Notes: generated by a model from the letters alone, not told the origin. A stretch of DNA of 64,000 nt from Tahibacter soli (GCF_025717065.2 NZ_JAOVZO020000020.1:682001-746000), one strand, 5' to 3'; positions 34,256 to 42,543 are shown, numbered from the stretch's first letter. A program made the numbers and translations.

Positions 34256-34405
34256 GGAAACTCTGAACAAGTTCAGAGTTTCCGCGAGCCATGGATGGCT
34301 CGCTCGCGCGTCAAGCACGCAAGTGCTTGACGCGGCGTGAGTCGAGTCCGGACCTGCGCCGGACTCGACGCGGGGCGACAAGTGCAGGATGGACTTGTTC
34401 GCCCC
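34256..34405. repeat. Array of five consecutive hairpins between A1 and A2
   Basis: Within 150 bp there are five inverted repeats end to end: 34256-34283 (GGAAACTCTGAAC/GTTCAGAGTTTCC), 34284-34303 (GCGAGCCAT/ATGGCTCGC, loop GG), 34307-34334 (CGCGTCAAGCAC/GTGCTTGACGCG), 34341-34369 (GTCGAGTCCGG/CCGGACTCGAC) and 34373-34405 (GGGGCGACAAGT/ACTTGTTCGCCCC, one bulged base). Stems are unrelated in sequence. The CATGGATG core of the second also occurs in the cluster at 11761-11841. Confidence 0.85.
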
Positions 34406-34511
34406 CATCGGTTCGTACATGTTGCATTGTGTCAAGGTTACGGCGTTCACATAAGTACGATGCCGCAAACAACGCCCGCCGCCGAACCCGGCGGCGGACG
34501 CGGCTACGACC

Positions 34512-34808
34512 TCAGACCGGACAGTTGCGGGTTTCCGGACAGACCTGCGTCGGTTCCGGGCATTGCGACGTGAGCGTCGGCGGGCACGGCACCGACGTCG
34601 TGGTGGGACAGCCGTTGGTCGGACACGTATTGGTCGGACAGGCCGCGCTCGGACACGCGCCGGTCGCCGTGCCGCAGCCCGTCGCCGGGCGGGTTTCGGT
34701 CGGATTGCAGTCGTCACGGCGCGTCACGAGCGCGCCGCCCGCGACGTCCGCGGCTTCCTGCGCGGTCAACACGCGCAGCGTTTCTTTCGACAACGAGATC
34801 TTTTTCAC
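34512..34808 (-). CDS. Lanthipeptide-like precursor A1 (GTG start)
   Basis: A 98-residue precursor, first in the cluster. The shared leader begins at a GTG codon (M-KKISLSKETLRVLTAQE, then AADVAGG). AAGGAAGGAG lies seven bases upstream, which decides this start over the ATG 24 bases further up. The 73-residue core has ten Cys in repeats such as ACPSAACPTNTCPTNGCPT, and an opening RDDCNPTETRPATGCG shared with A3. It ends ETRNCPV. Confidence 0.87.
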   Translation of the reverse strand: MKKISLSKETLRVLTAQEAADVAGGALVTRRDDCNPTETRPATGCGTATGACPSAACPTNTCPTNGCPTTTSVPCPPTLTSQCPEPTQVCPETRNCPV

Positions 34809-34973
34809 GATTCGACTCCTTCCTTGCGGCATGCCGTGATGCGCGACTCGCGCGCCGGCATGCTTTGCGCGCGAGTCGCGCCGACCGTAGAAAGCGCCGC
34901 GCCGGCGGTCGAGGAAGGCGCCGGCCGCATCCCGGCGCAAACCGGGCGCGCGCGGGCGGCGTTTTTTGCAAAC

Positions 34974-35003
34974 GCGATAAGTATCAATCGCAAGGAATGA
35001 CAA
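34974..35003 (-). promoter_or_regulatory. Candidate promoter for the RiPP operon
   Basis: On the minus strand, TTGTCA (35003-34998; five of six to the -35 consensus), an 18-base spacer and TATCGC (34979-34974; half a -10 match). It lies about 165 bases upstream of the A1 start, in the only plausible space between mazG and the cluster. Confidence 0.3.
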
Positions 35004-35045
35004 GCGGTACGCGCAAACGCGCAGGAATCGCAAAATCGGGCTCGC

Positions 35046-35070
35046 CGCGGACCGGTGCGCGCCGTCCGCG
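35046..35070 (-). terminator. Possible terminator after mazG
   Basis: CGCGGAC / GTCCGCG with an 11-base loop, eight bases beyond the mazG stop. On the minus strand it is followed some bases later by GATTTTG. The stem is short, so confidence is limited. Confidence 0.35.
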
Positions 35071-35078
35071 ACCGTGAC

Positions 35079-35882
35079 CTACGGCAGACCGGACTGCGCG
35101 GCTTTTTCTTCGGTCTTGGCGCGATCCCACAGCGCGTCCTGCTGCGCGAGCGTCAGGCCGGCGAGCCCGCCGCCGGCGGCGGCGAGCTGTTCCATGCGCC
35201 GGAAGCGGCGCTCGAACTTCGCGTTCGCGCCGCGCAGCGCCTGCGAAAAATCGACCTTGCCGTGCCGCGCGACGTTGACGCAGACGAACAACAGGTCGCC
35301 GATCTCGTCGGTCAGCCGCGCCGCGTCGCCGCTCGCGAACTCGGCGCGCACCTCGTCGATTTCCTCGTGCAGCTTGTCGATCACGGGCTCGATCGACGGC
35401 CAGTCGAAACCCACCGTCGCGGCGCGCTTCTGCAGCTTGAGCGCGCGCTGCCATTCGGGCAGCCCGCGCGAGACGCCGGCGAGCGCGCTGTCGTCGGCCT
35501 CGCCTTTTGCCGCGCGCTCGGCGCGCTTGTGTTCTTCCCACGCCTGCGTCTGCGCCTGCGCGTCGGCCACTTCGGCGTCGGCGAACACGTGCGGGTGACG
35601 GCGGACCATCTTCGTCGAGATCGCCTCGACGACGTCGCCGAAATCGAAGTGTCCGGCTTCTTTCGCCATCTGCGCATGGAATACGACCTGCAGCAGCAGG
35701 TCGCCGAGTTCTTCGCACAGGCCCGGGTAGTCGCGCCGGTCGATCGCGTCGGCGACCTCGTACGCTTCCTCGATCGTGTAGGGCGCGATCGTCGCGAAAT
35801 TCTGCTCGACGTCCCACGGACAGCCGCGCTCGGGATCGCGCAGCGTCGTCATGATGCGCAGCAGGTCGTCGATCGTGTGCAT
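35079..35882 (-). CDS. mazG: MazG nucleoside triphosphate pyrophosphohydrolase
   Basis: Hydrolyses (d)NTPs to NMP and PPi, acting in nucleotide-pool cleaning and stress response. The 267 residues contain two MazG domains. The first (about 10-115) has CPWDVEQNFATI, the metal-binding EEAYEV and EELGDLLLQVVFHA. The second (about 160-240) has EEIDEV and DEIGDLLFVCVNVAR. The start MHTIDDLL matches the family N-terminus; the longer open frame upstream is out of family. It follows cysQ by ten bases, in an operon nudE-cysQ-mazG. Confidence 0.95.
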   Translation of the reverse strand: MHTIDDLLRIMTTLRDPERGCPWDVEQNFATIAPYTIEEAYEVADAIDRRDYPGLCEELGDLLLQVVFHAQMAKEAGHFDFGDVVEAISTKMVRRHPHVFADAEVADAQAQTQAWEEHKRAERAAKGEADDSALAGVSRGLPEWQRALKLQKRAATVGFDWPSIEPVIDKLHEEIDEVRAEFASGDAARLTDEIGDLLFVCVNVARHGKVDFSQALRGANAKFERRFRRMEQLAAAGGGLAGLTLAQQDALWDRAKTEEKAAQSGLP

Positions 35883-35892
35883 GCAGCGGATC

Positions 35893-36702
35893 CTATTCGC
35901 GGAACAGGCCGACCCAGTCGACCGAACGGTCGCCGTAGGCGATGAAATCGCCGTTGAGCAAGGTGTCGCGGACGTTGTAGCGGAACGGCCGGCCCGCAAG
36001 ATCGGTCACCGCGCCGCCCGCCTGCTCGAGCACGCACTGCGCCGCGGCCGTATCCCATTCCGACGTCGGCCCGAGGCGCAGGTACAGGTCGGCCGCGCCT
36101 TCGGCGATGCGGCAGAATTTCAGCGAAGAGCCGAGCGAGAGTTTTTCGACCGGCGCGACGCGCGCGAGCAGGTCGGCCTCGCGCGCGCTCGCGTGCGAGC
36201 GGCTGCCGGCGACGACGAGCGGTGTCGCGCGCGCGCGCGCGGCGATCGCACGCACCTCGCCGCCGCGCGACTGCGCCCACGCGCCGCCGCGGTCCCACGC
36301 GAACCACAGCTCGCCGGTCACCGGCGCCTGCACGACGCCGAGCACCGGGCGGCCCGCGTCGATCAGCGCGATGTTCACGGTGAATTCGCCGTTGCGCTTG
36401 ACGAATTCGCGCGTGCCGTCGAGCGGGTCGACGAGCCAGTAGCGCGTCCACGCCGCGCGTTCGGCCGCTTCGATCTGCGCGGATTCTTCCGACAGCACCG
36501 GCAGGTGCGGTTCGAGCGCTTCGAGGCCCGCGACGATCGTTCGGTGCGACGCGAGATCGGCCTCGGTCAGCGGCGAGCGGTCGTCCTTGTGTTCGACCGC
36601 GAAATCCGCTTCGTATACCTTGATAATTTCTTCGCCGGCGGCGTGCGCGAGCGCGCACGCGGCGCGCGCGAGCGCGGCGAGATCGAGATCCGCCCCGATC
36701 AT
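35893..36702 (-). CDS. cysQ: CysQ, 3'(2'),5'-bisphosphate nucleotidase
   Basis: Removes the 3' phosphate from PAP, a by-product of sulfate assimilation. The 269 residues belong to the Mg-dependent inositol monophosphatase superfamily, with PLTEADLASH, PVLSEES, WLVDPLDGTREF and TSEWDTAAAQCVLEQAGG. The KRNGEFTVNIALI sequence is typical of CysQ. ATG overlaps the nudE stop (ATGA). Confidence 0.93.
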   Translation of the reverse strand: MIGADLDLAALARAACALAHAAGEEIIKVYEADFAVEHKDDRSPLTEADLASHRTIVAGLEALEPHLPVLSEESAQIEAAERAAWTRYWLVDPLDGTREFVKRNGEFTVNIALIDAGRPVLGVVQAPVTGELWFAWDRGGAWAQSRGGEVRAIAARARATPLVVAGSRSHASAREADLLARVAPVEKLSLGSSLKFCRIAEGAADLYLRLGPTSEWDTAAAQCVLEQAGGAVTDLAGRPFRYNVRDTLLNGDFIAYGDRSVDWVGLFRE

Positions 36703-37259
36703 GCGCCGGGCCTGAAACGGCCGGCGAGATATTCGCGCGCGATGAACAACGCCGCGATCGAGCGGCCCTCGCTGACTTCCTCGTGGCCGAGGAGTTCGTG
36801 CAGCTGCGACAGCTTCCACGGCACCACTTCGAGTTCTTCCGGCTCGTCGCCCTGCAGACGCTCGGGATACAGCTCCTGCGCGAGCACGACGTGCGTCATG
36901 CTCGTCATATAGGCCGGCGACAGCGACAGCGTCGTGAGTATCTTCAGATGCCGCGCGCCGAAACCGATTTCTTCCTTCAGTTCGCGGTTCGCGCCCTGTT
37001 CGACCGTTTCGTCCTGGTCGAGCCGGCCTTTCGGCAGTCCCAGCTCGTAGCGATCGACGCCGACGCCGTATTCGCGTACGAGCAGCACCGTGTCGTCGTC
37101 CCGCATCGGCACGATGATGACGGCGCCGAGGCCCGAGCCTTTCAGGCGTTCGTACGTGCGGCGTTCGCCGTTGGAGAATTCGAGGTCGATCTGCTCGACG
37201 CGCAGGAAGTGGCTCGCGTCGGCGAGTCGGGTGGCATGGATTTTCGGTCGTTCGCGCAT
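36699..37259 (-). CDS. nudE: NudE, ADP-compound (Nudix) hydrolase
   Basis: Nudix hydrolase acting on ADP-ribose, NADH and diadenosine polyphosphates. At 186 residues it has the same length as E. coli NudE. It shows LEFSNGERRTYERL, YELGLPKGRLDQDETVEQ, and the Nudix helix ANRELKEEIGFGA (REx2EExG), then LSPAYMTSMTHVVLAQELYPE. It begins the nudE-cysQ-mazG operon, 38 bases beyond the stop of the phosphatase gene upstream. Confidence 0.93.
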   Translation of the reverse strand: MRERPKIHATRLADASHFLRVEQIDLEFSNGERRTYERLKGSGLGAVIIVPMRDDDTVLLVREYGVGVDRYELGLPKGRLDQDETVEQGANRELKEEIGFGARHLKILTTLSLSPAYMTSMTHVVLAQELYPERLQGDEPEELEVVPWKLSQLHELLGHEEVSEGRSIAALFIAREYLAGRFRPGA

Positions 37260-37296
37260 CCGCCGATTCTAACCGGCCCGCGTGACCGTTGGCACT

Positions 37297-38091
37297 TCAA
37301 GGCGTTGCGGCGCGGAACTCGGCCAGCGCCTTCGCGTGCAAGGCCGGCGGCCCGGCGAGGATGCTCGTCGTCGCGAGGTCAGGCGCGGCGCCGGCAAGGT
37401 CGGTCACGACCGCGCCGGCTTCGCGCAGGATCACCACCAGCGGCGCGGCGTCGAGGATGTTGAGGTCGGACTCGATCACGAGATCGATCGCGCCGCGCGC
37501 GAGCAGATGGTAGTGGTAGAAATCGCCGTAGCCGCGCGTGCGGCCGCAGCGCTGCACCATCGACGCGAGCGCCTGCCACCGCGCGTCGCGCGACAGCGTC
37601 TTGACGTTGCCGAACGAGATCGCGGTGCGCGCGTCGAAATCGCCGGCCGCCGAAACGCGCACGCGCTCGCCGTCGAGCCACGCGCCGCCGCCGCGCCGCG
37701 CCCACGCGGTTTCGCCGAACGCCGGCGCGTGCGACACGCCGGCGACGAGTTCGCCGCGATGCATCAGCGCGATCTGCGTCGAGAACATCGGATAGCGCCG
37801 CACGAAACTCTTGGTGCCGTCGATCGGATCGATCAGCCAGAGAAAATCGCCGTCGCCTTCGCGGCCTTCTTCTTCACCGTAGTAAGCGTGATCGGCGAAC
37901 GACGCGCGCAGCACGCGCTTGATCGCCGCTTCGGCTTCGCGGTCGGCGATCGTCACCGGCGTTTCGTCGGCCTTCGTTTCGACGTCGAAGCCGGCGCGGT
38001 AATAGTGCGCGATCACCTCGGCCGCCGCCGCGGCGGCGTCGCGCGCCACGGCGAGCGCGCGGTCGAGGAAGGCATCGTCGAGCGCCGCCAT
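37297..38091 (-). CDS. hisN: Histidinol-phosphatase (HisN-like) / inositol monophosphatase family
   Basis: A 264-residue member of the inositol-phosphatase superfamily. Motifs are TIADREAEAAIKR, YYGEEEGRE, WLIDPIDGTKSFVRRYPMFSTQIAL and SDLNILDAAPLVVILREAG. The GTKSFVRRYP block is characteristic of HisN-type histidinol-phosphatases, which work in histidine synthesis; a plain inositol monophosphatase is the alternative. Its start overlaps the gspN stop by one base (TGATG), which may be chance packing rather than function. Confidence 0.8.
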   Translation of the reverse strand: MAALDDAFLDRALAVARDAAAAAAEVIAHYYRAGFDVETKADETPVTIADREAEAAIKRVLRASFADHAYYGEEEGREGDGDFLWLIDPIDGTKSFVRRYPMFSTQIALMHRGELVAGVSHAPAFGETAWARRGGGAWLDGERVRVSAAGDFDARTAISFGNVKTLSRDARWQALASMVQRCGRTRGYGDFYHYHLLARGAIDLVIESDLNILDAAPLVVILREAGAVVTDLAGAAPDLATTSILAGPPALHAKALAEFRAATP

Positions 38092-38858
38092 CAGAACAGT
38101 TTCAGCAGCTGGCCGTGGATCTTGAGCAGCGACGTGCCGTCGGCCTGCGGCTCGCCGATGTAGCGCAGCGCTTCGCGCAGCTGATTGTCTTCGGCGCGCA
38201 CGCCGAGCTTCACGGTCGAGTCGAACTCGCCCGACCGCACGACGAACTGGCCGTCGACGACGAGGCTCGACGTGCCGTCGTCCTTGACCGTGCCGGCGAT
38301 GCTGCCGTCCGGCGCCGACGCGAATTCCGCGAGCACGTCGCCGAAGCGCGCCTCGGCCTCGCCGACGACGCCCGCTTCGCGCCAGCGCGCGCTGCCGCGG
38401 GCGCCGGCGATCCAGCCCCCGACGATGCGCCCTTCGGAGAGCGAGCCGTCGACGGTGCCGAGCAGCTTCAACGCCGGAATGTCGAGCGCGGGCGCGGCGA
38501 GTTCGGCCGGGAACGAGAACTTCGCGTTGCGTACGAGCACGCTGCCGTCGGAATCGCGCGTCGCGTCGCCGCTCGCGCTGATCGACGCGCCGCCGAGCGA
38601 CGCGTTGGCCACGACGCGACCGAAGACGATCGGCGTCTTCTCGACATGCCATTCGAGCGCGCCGAGCGGTTTGCCGAACGCCGACACCGTGCCGGCGCGG
38701 CCTTCCCAGACGGTGCCGGCGACGCCCGACAGCTGCAGGGGGCCGAGGTTCGGCCTGAACCAGCGCAGCGCGAGATCGGCCGGCAGCGTCAGTGCGACGA
38801 CGGCGACGATCACGACGAGCACGAACAGCAGCATCACCAGCAGACGTATGGCTCTCAT
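38091..38858 (-). CDS. gspN: Type II secretion system protein N
   Basis: Inner-membrane GspN of the type II secretion system, 255 residues. One N-terminal membrane helix (LLVMLLFVLVVIVAVVAL), then LALRWFRPNLGPLQLSGVAGTVWEGRAG, the GspN family signature, and a periplasmic beta-rich body ending LLKIHGQLLKLF. Last gene of the gspG-N operon. GspN is accessory and absent from many T2SS. Confidence 0.88.
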   Translation of the reverse strand: MRAIRLLVMLLFVLVVIVAVVALTLPADLALRWFRPNLGPLQLSGVAGTVWEGRAGTVSAFGKPLGALEWHVEKTPIVFGRVVANASLGGASISASGDATRDSDGSVLVRNAKFSFPAELAAPALDIPALKLLGTVDGSLSEGRIVGGWIAGARGSARWREAGVVGEAEARFGDVLAEFASAPDGSIAGTVKDDGTSSLVVDGQFVVRSGEFDSTVKLGVRAEDNQLREALRYIGEPQADGTSLLKIHGQLLKLF

Positions 38859-38900
38859 CGGAATTTACTTTGTGCAATGGTTCATTGTCGCAGGAAAACC

Positions 38901-39392
38901 CTACGGCTCTTCGAGCGTGACGCGTGCGTTGACGCGCCCGCTGCCTTCGGCGCGGTCGGCCGAGAAGTCGGTCGCGATCACGCCGAAATCGCGGCCGAGG
39001 CCGTCGAGCCAGTCGGCGATCGCGTCGAAATCGGCCGCTTCGAGGCTCACGCGCACCGATTTGGGACCGGTCGGCTCCACGCGCTTCAACGCGTTCGCGA
39101 GCAGCGCGCCGCGCGCGGTGGCATCGGCCAGCGCGAGCAGCGACTTGCCCTGCCGTTCGACCTTTGCGCGCGCGCCCTGCCCGCGCAGCGTCTGCGCGCG
39201 CGCGGCCTGTTCGCGCATCGTGGCGAGATCGGCCTCCTGCGCGGCGACGCGCACGCGCAGGTCGGCGCGCGCGCGGCTGAGCGGATTCCACGCGAGGCCC
39301 CACACGAGCATCACCGCCGCGAGCGTGCCGCCGATCGCGAGCATCCGGCGTTCGCGCGGTTCGCGCGAATTCCACCAGTCGCGCGCGGTCAC
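38901..39392 (-). CDS. gspM: Type II secretion system protein M
   Basis: A 163-residue bitopic protein: a short cytoplasmic start (MTARDWWNSREPRERRML), one helix (AIGGTLAAVMLVWGLAW), and a periplasmic ferredoxin-like domain (VRVSLEAADFDAIADWLDGL). GspM pairs with GspL in the inner-membrane platform. Its ATG overlaps the gspL stop (ATGA). Forty-two bases separate it from gspN. Confidence 0.9.
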   Translation of the reverse strand: MTARDWWNSREPRERRMLAIGGTLAAVMLVWGLAWNPLSRARADLRVRVAAQEADLATMREQAARAQTLRGQGARAKVERQGKSLLALADATARGALLANALKRVEPTGPKSVRVSLEAADFDAIADWLDGLGRDFGVIATDFSADRAEGSGRVNARVTLEEP

Positions 39393-40573
39393 GGCGTGCC
39401 TCCGGTGATGCGCAGGCGGCCGTCGACGCCGTTCGCACCGGGGTTGGCCGCGGTCACTTCGACCTTCAGGCCCGGCACGGTGGTCAGGCGTTCGCGGATC
39501 GTGTCGAGCGTCGGCACGTCGGGCGCGGTCAGCGACAGTTCGAGCACGCCGTTGCGAAACTCGATGCCGCGCGTGGTTACGCGCGTCGTCGAACCGACGA
39601 TCGGCGCGATGCGGCCGAGCGCGTACATCGCGCCGCCGCTAGCGTCGGACCCGCCCAGGCGCGCCAGCGCGCTTTTCATCAGCGCCGCCGGTTCGCCGGC
39701 CACTTTTTCCATTTCCGGAAAATGTTCCAGAAGAATGCCGCGCATCGCGGCGTCGAGGCGGTCGGACTGGCGCGCGAGCGCATAGCGCTCCATCGCGGCC
39801 TGCGCGAACGCGAGCACGAGCGCGAAGCCGGCCAGCATCGAGGCCATGCGCCACAACCGCGCGACCGGCGCGCTGCGGTGGCGCGGCGCGTAGTCGCCCT
39901 GCAGCAGGTTCAGCGCCGGCTCGCCCGGCATGCCCGAGGCGAGCAGCGCAAGCGGGTCGCGCTGACGCTCGTGGTACGCGCGCGGCTTCACCGGCAGCGC
40001 CAGCGGCGGCGCGACGCGCGCGTCGTACACGTCGATCTGCGGCAGGCTGCCGTCGTTCGCGAACTCGAGCCAGTCGCTCAGGAAATCGACGTCGATGCTG
40101 GCGGCGCGCCAGGCAGCGAGGCGCAGCTCGGCCTTGTCCTGTTCGATCAGCAGGCCGCCGACCGGCAGCGCCAGCACTTCCGGGACGATCGCGTCCGGAT
40201 GCACGCCGGCTTCGGTCAGTACGGCGAGCCAGGCCTTCAGGCGCGCGTGCGCGACGGCGGCGACGCCGACGCGGCCGTCTTCCACTTTCGGCGCAAGTGC
40301 AAAATGCAGCTCCTCGACCGGCTGCGCGATCTGGTCTTCGAGCGCGTAAGGCACGGCCTTGACGAGCTGCGCGCGGTTTTTGGCGACCGCCGCGGTTTCG
40401 AGCAGCAGCACTTCGGATGCCGGCACGAACACGACGACGCCGGCCGCCTGAGCGACGGCCTGGGCCGGCGGCAGGCCGTGCGTCGCGCCGGCGAGCGCGC
40501 GGCCGTCGGCGCCCTGGGCGAGCCAGGTGCTGCGACCGTCGGCATGAAGGCGGATCAACAGGCGATGCGGCAT
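39389..40573 (-). CDS. gspL: Type II secretion system protein L
   Basis: Inner-membrane platform protein that binds the secretion ATPase GspE. The 394 residues have an actin-like cytoplasmic domain (about 1-230; KAVPYALEDQIAQPVEELHFA is a GspL landmark), a membrane helix (WRMASMLAGFALVLAFAQAA), and a periplasmic C-terminal domain (TTRGIEFRNGVLELSLTAPD). The start MPHRLLIRL suits the family; no clear ribosome site precedes it, and coupling to gspK 37 bases upstream is possible. Confidence 0.88.
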   Translation of the reverse strand: MPHRLLIRLHADGRSTWLAQGADGRALAGATHGLPPAQAVAQAAGVVVFVPASEVLLLETAAVAKNRAQLVKAVPYALEDQIAQPVEELHFALAPKVEDGRVGVAAVAHARLKAWLAVLTEAGVHPDAIVPEVLALPVGGLLIEQDKAELRLAAWRAASIDVDFLSDWLEFANDGSLPQIDVYDARVAPPLALPVKPRAYHERQRDPLALLASGMPGEPALNLLQGDYAPRHRSAPVARLWRMASMLAGFALVLAFAQAAMERYALARQSDRLDAAMRGILLEHFPEMEKVAGEPAALMKSALARLGGSDASGGAMYALGRIAPIVGSTTRVTTRGIEFRNGVLELSLTAPDVPTLDTIRERLTTVPGLKVEVTAANPGANGVDGRLRITGGTP

Positions 40574-40610
40574 AGGAAGCTGAAAGACGAGGCCGCCGGA
40601 GTGTAGCGCA

Positions 40611-41555
40611 TCAGTCCGAGCCGCGACTGCGCTGCAGCACGCGCATGCCGGCATCGCGGTCGACGAGGCTCGTCGGGTAGAAGGTCAGGCCGTCGAGCAC
40701 GAGGGTGCCGCGCGCGAGGAAATAGCGGCTTTTGATGTCGAGGCCCGGACGTGCGCCCGGATCGAGGAAGATATTCTGCTTCGCCAGTTCGTCGAACAAC
40801 TGGTCGACCGACATCCACCGCGCCTGGCCTTCGTTCCACAGGCGCTTGGCGACCTCGTCGGTGATGCGCTCGTTGATCGATCGCAGCACGGCCGGCGTCG
40901 CGGTGTTGATGTTGAGCAGACTGCCCGCCGGCAGCGCGCACACGTGCGGCGCGAGCTTGGCGTAGATCGCCGGCGTCACGCCTTGCACGAGCCGCAGCTC
41001 CGTGACGTGGGCGAACACGCGGTTCGCGGCGCGATACGGCGGTTCGAGCGCGGCGTAGGCGCTGTCCTCGGCGCCGTTGCCCTGCGTGCCGCCGCCGGGC
41101 TCGCCGTCGTCGTCGAGCCAGTCGACGACCACTTCGGTCAGCGACGGATCGATCTGCAGCGCGGTCAGCAGGCGGCGGAAACGCTCGACCCACAACGTCT
41201 GCGGCACGGTAACGCTGCCCGGCCGCAGGTTGTTGAGGTTGAAGCAGCCGTTCATGTCGCGCATCACGGCGCCGATCGTGCCGCCCGGCACCGGCGTCGG
41301 CGGCATCGGCAGGCTCCACAGGTCGCCGGCCGCGTCGTACGTGTTCTGCTCGAGATCCTTCGCGAGCACTTTGGCCGCGAACGCTTCGAGGCCGCGCGCG
41401 TAGGCGTCGGCCTGTTCGGCGCGCAGCGCGTTGCGCGTGCGCGCGGCCGACAGTTCGCCGCGGTCGACGAGACCCGCGATCAGCACGGTCGCGAGCGCGA
41501 CCACGAGCAGCGCGATCAGCAGCGCGACGCCGCGCTGGCGCGTGCCGCGGCTCAT
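40611..41555 (-). CDS. gspK: Type II secretion minor pseudopilin K
   Basis: The large tip pseudopilin, 314 residues. Prepilin leader and hydrophobic stretch: RQRGVALLIALLVVALATVLI; a Val replaces Phe after the Gly, and Glu at +5 is absent, as is usual for GspK. The DLWSLPMPPTPVPGG, CFNLNNL, VDWLDDDGEPGG and LLNINTATPAVLRSI blocks are typical. It overlaps gspJ by ATGA. Confidence 0.92.
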   Translation of the reverse strand: MSRGTRQRGVALLIALLVVALATVLIAGLVDRGELSAARTRNALRAEQADAYARGLEAFAAKVLAKDLEQNTYDAAGDLWSLPMPPTPVPGGTIGAVMRDMNGCFNLNNLRPGSVTVPQTLWVERFRRLLTALQIDPSLTEVVVDWLDDDGEPGGGTQGNGAEDSAYAALEPPYRAANRVFAHVTELRLVQGVTPAIYAKLAPHVCALPAGSLLNINTATPAVLRSINERITDEVAKRLWNEGQARWMSVDQLFDELAKQNIFLDPGARPGLDIKSRYFLARGTLVLDGLTFYPTSLVDRDAGMRVLQRSRGSD

Positions 41556-42163
41556 GGCGCCGCTCCGCCCGGCGTCGCGCGGCCGGGCGTTTCGACCAGC
41601 CGCGTGATTTCGCCGAGGCCTTCGACGTCGACGCGCAGCTCGACCGCGCGCGGCAGCGCGTCGGGTTCGACGTCGCGCGGCGGCCACGCGTCGAGCCAGC
41701 GCCCGCGCGGGTCGAGATAGCGCAGACGCAGGCTGCGCACGCCGTCGCGCACGTCGTTGAACACGGGCAGCGTTCCGGCCGCGCGGTCGAGCACCGGATA
41801 GCGACCGCGCCGGAGCTTCTTGCCGTCCTGCTGGTACAGCACGCGTTCGAGCGCCGAACGCGCCGCATTCGGTCCGCCATAGCCCAGGCGCGTGAATTCG
41901 AGGCTGTCGCCGTCGCCGACGAGCGCCGGCAACACCTCGCCGTAGTTGCCGCGCACGGGACGCGCCACGACGGCCTGCACGTCGCGTTCGAACGCGCCGA
42001 CCGCGCGCTGGATCTGCGCGAACGCCTGCTGCTCGTCGACCAGCGCGGCGCGCGCGCGGATCACGGCGTTCAGACCGCCCCACGCGAGCGCCGACATCGC
42101 CGCGAACACGGCCGTGGCCACGAGCACCTCGACGAGTGTGAAGCCCCGGCGGCGCGCGTTCAC
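41552..42163 (-). CDS. gspJ: Type II secretion minor pseudopilin J
   Basis: A 203-residue minor pseudopilin starting at GTG: MNARRRGFTLVEVLVATAVF has the type III signal-peptidase motif G-FTLVE. QRAVGAFERDVQAVVARPVRGNYGE and the WLDAWPP region are typical GspJ. It overlaps gspI by GTGA. With GspI, K and H it forms the pseudopilus tip. Confidence 0.92.
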   Translation of the reverse strand: MNARRRGFTLVEVLVATAVFAAMSALAWGGLNAVIRARAALVDEQQAFAQIQRAVGAFERDVQAVVARPVRGNYGEVLPALVGDGDSLEFTRLGYGGPNAARSALERVLYQQDGKKLRRGRYPVLDRAAGTLPVFNDVRDGVRSLRLRYLDPRGRWLDAWPPRDVEPDALPRAVELRVDVEGLGEITRLVETPGRATPGGAAP

Positions 42164-42543
42164 GGCGTCAGATACCGGCTGGTGAAACCGGTCAGCCGCG
42201 CGACCGGATCGGTGCGCTCGGCGTCGGCGTACACTTGTACATCAAGGCGACTTATTCCTTCTTCCGTCGTCGGCTCGACGTCGAGCGTCCAGGCCCAGTC
42301 GCGCCCGGCGTAGCGCAGGCGTCCGTCGCTGCGCCCCGGCGCGGGGTTGTTCGACTTGAGCCGCGTTTCGGTCAGCACGTTCGCGGCGATCCAGCCCGCG
42401 AGCGTGCGTTCGCGCATACCGGCGAAATCGCGCGTGCTGACGCTCGCGGCGTGAATCAGCGCGGTCAGGCTCACGCCGAGCACGACGAGAGCGATCAGCA
42501 CTTCGAGCAGCGTGAAGCCGCGCGGGCGTCTAGCGGACGACAT
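42160..42543 (-). CDS. gspI: Type II secretion minor pseudopilin I
   Basis: A 127-residue minor pseudopilin: prepilin motif RPRGFTLLEVLIALVVLGVS, followed by TLAGWIAANVLTE (GspI hallmark) and RDWAWTLDVEPTTEEGISRLDV. Its ATG overlaps the gspH end by 14 bases. Confidence 0.92.
   Translation of the reverse strand: MSSARRPRGFTLLEVLIALVVLGVSLTALIHAASVSTRDFAGMRERTLAGWIAANVLTETRLKSNNPAPGRSDGRLRYAGRDWAWTLDVEPTTEEGISRLDVQVYADAERTDPVARLTGFTSRYLTP

Noticed and set aside
34805-34840. An ATG start for precursor A1 eight codons upstream (MPQGRSRI-VKK)
   Set aside because: All six sister precursors begin at MKKI, and AAGGAAGGAG sits correctly for the GTG at 34808.
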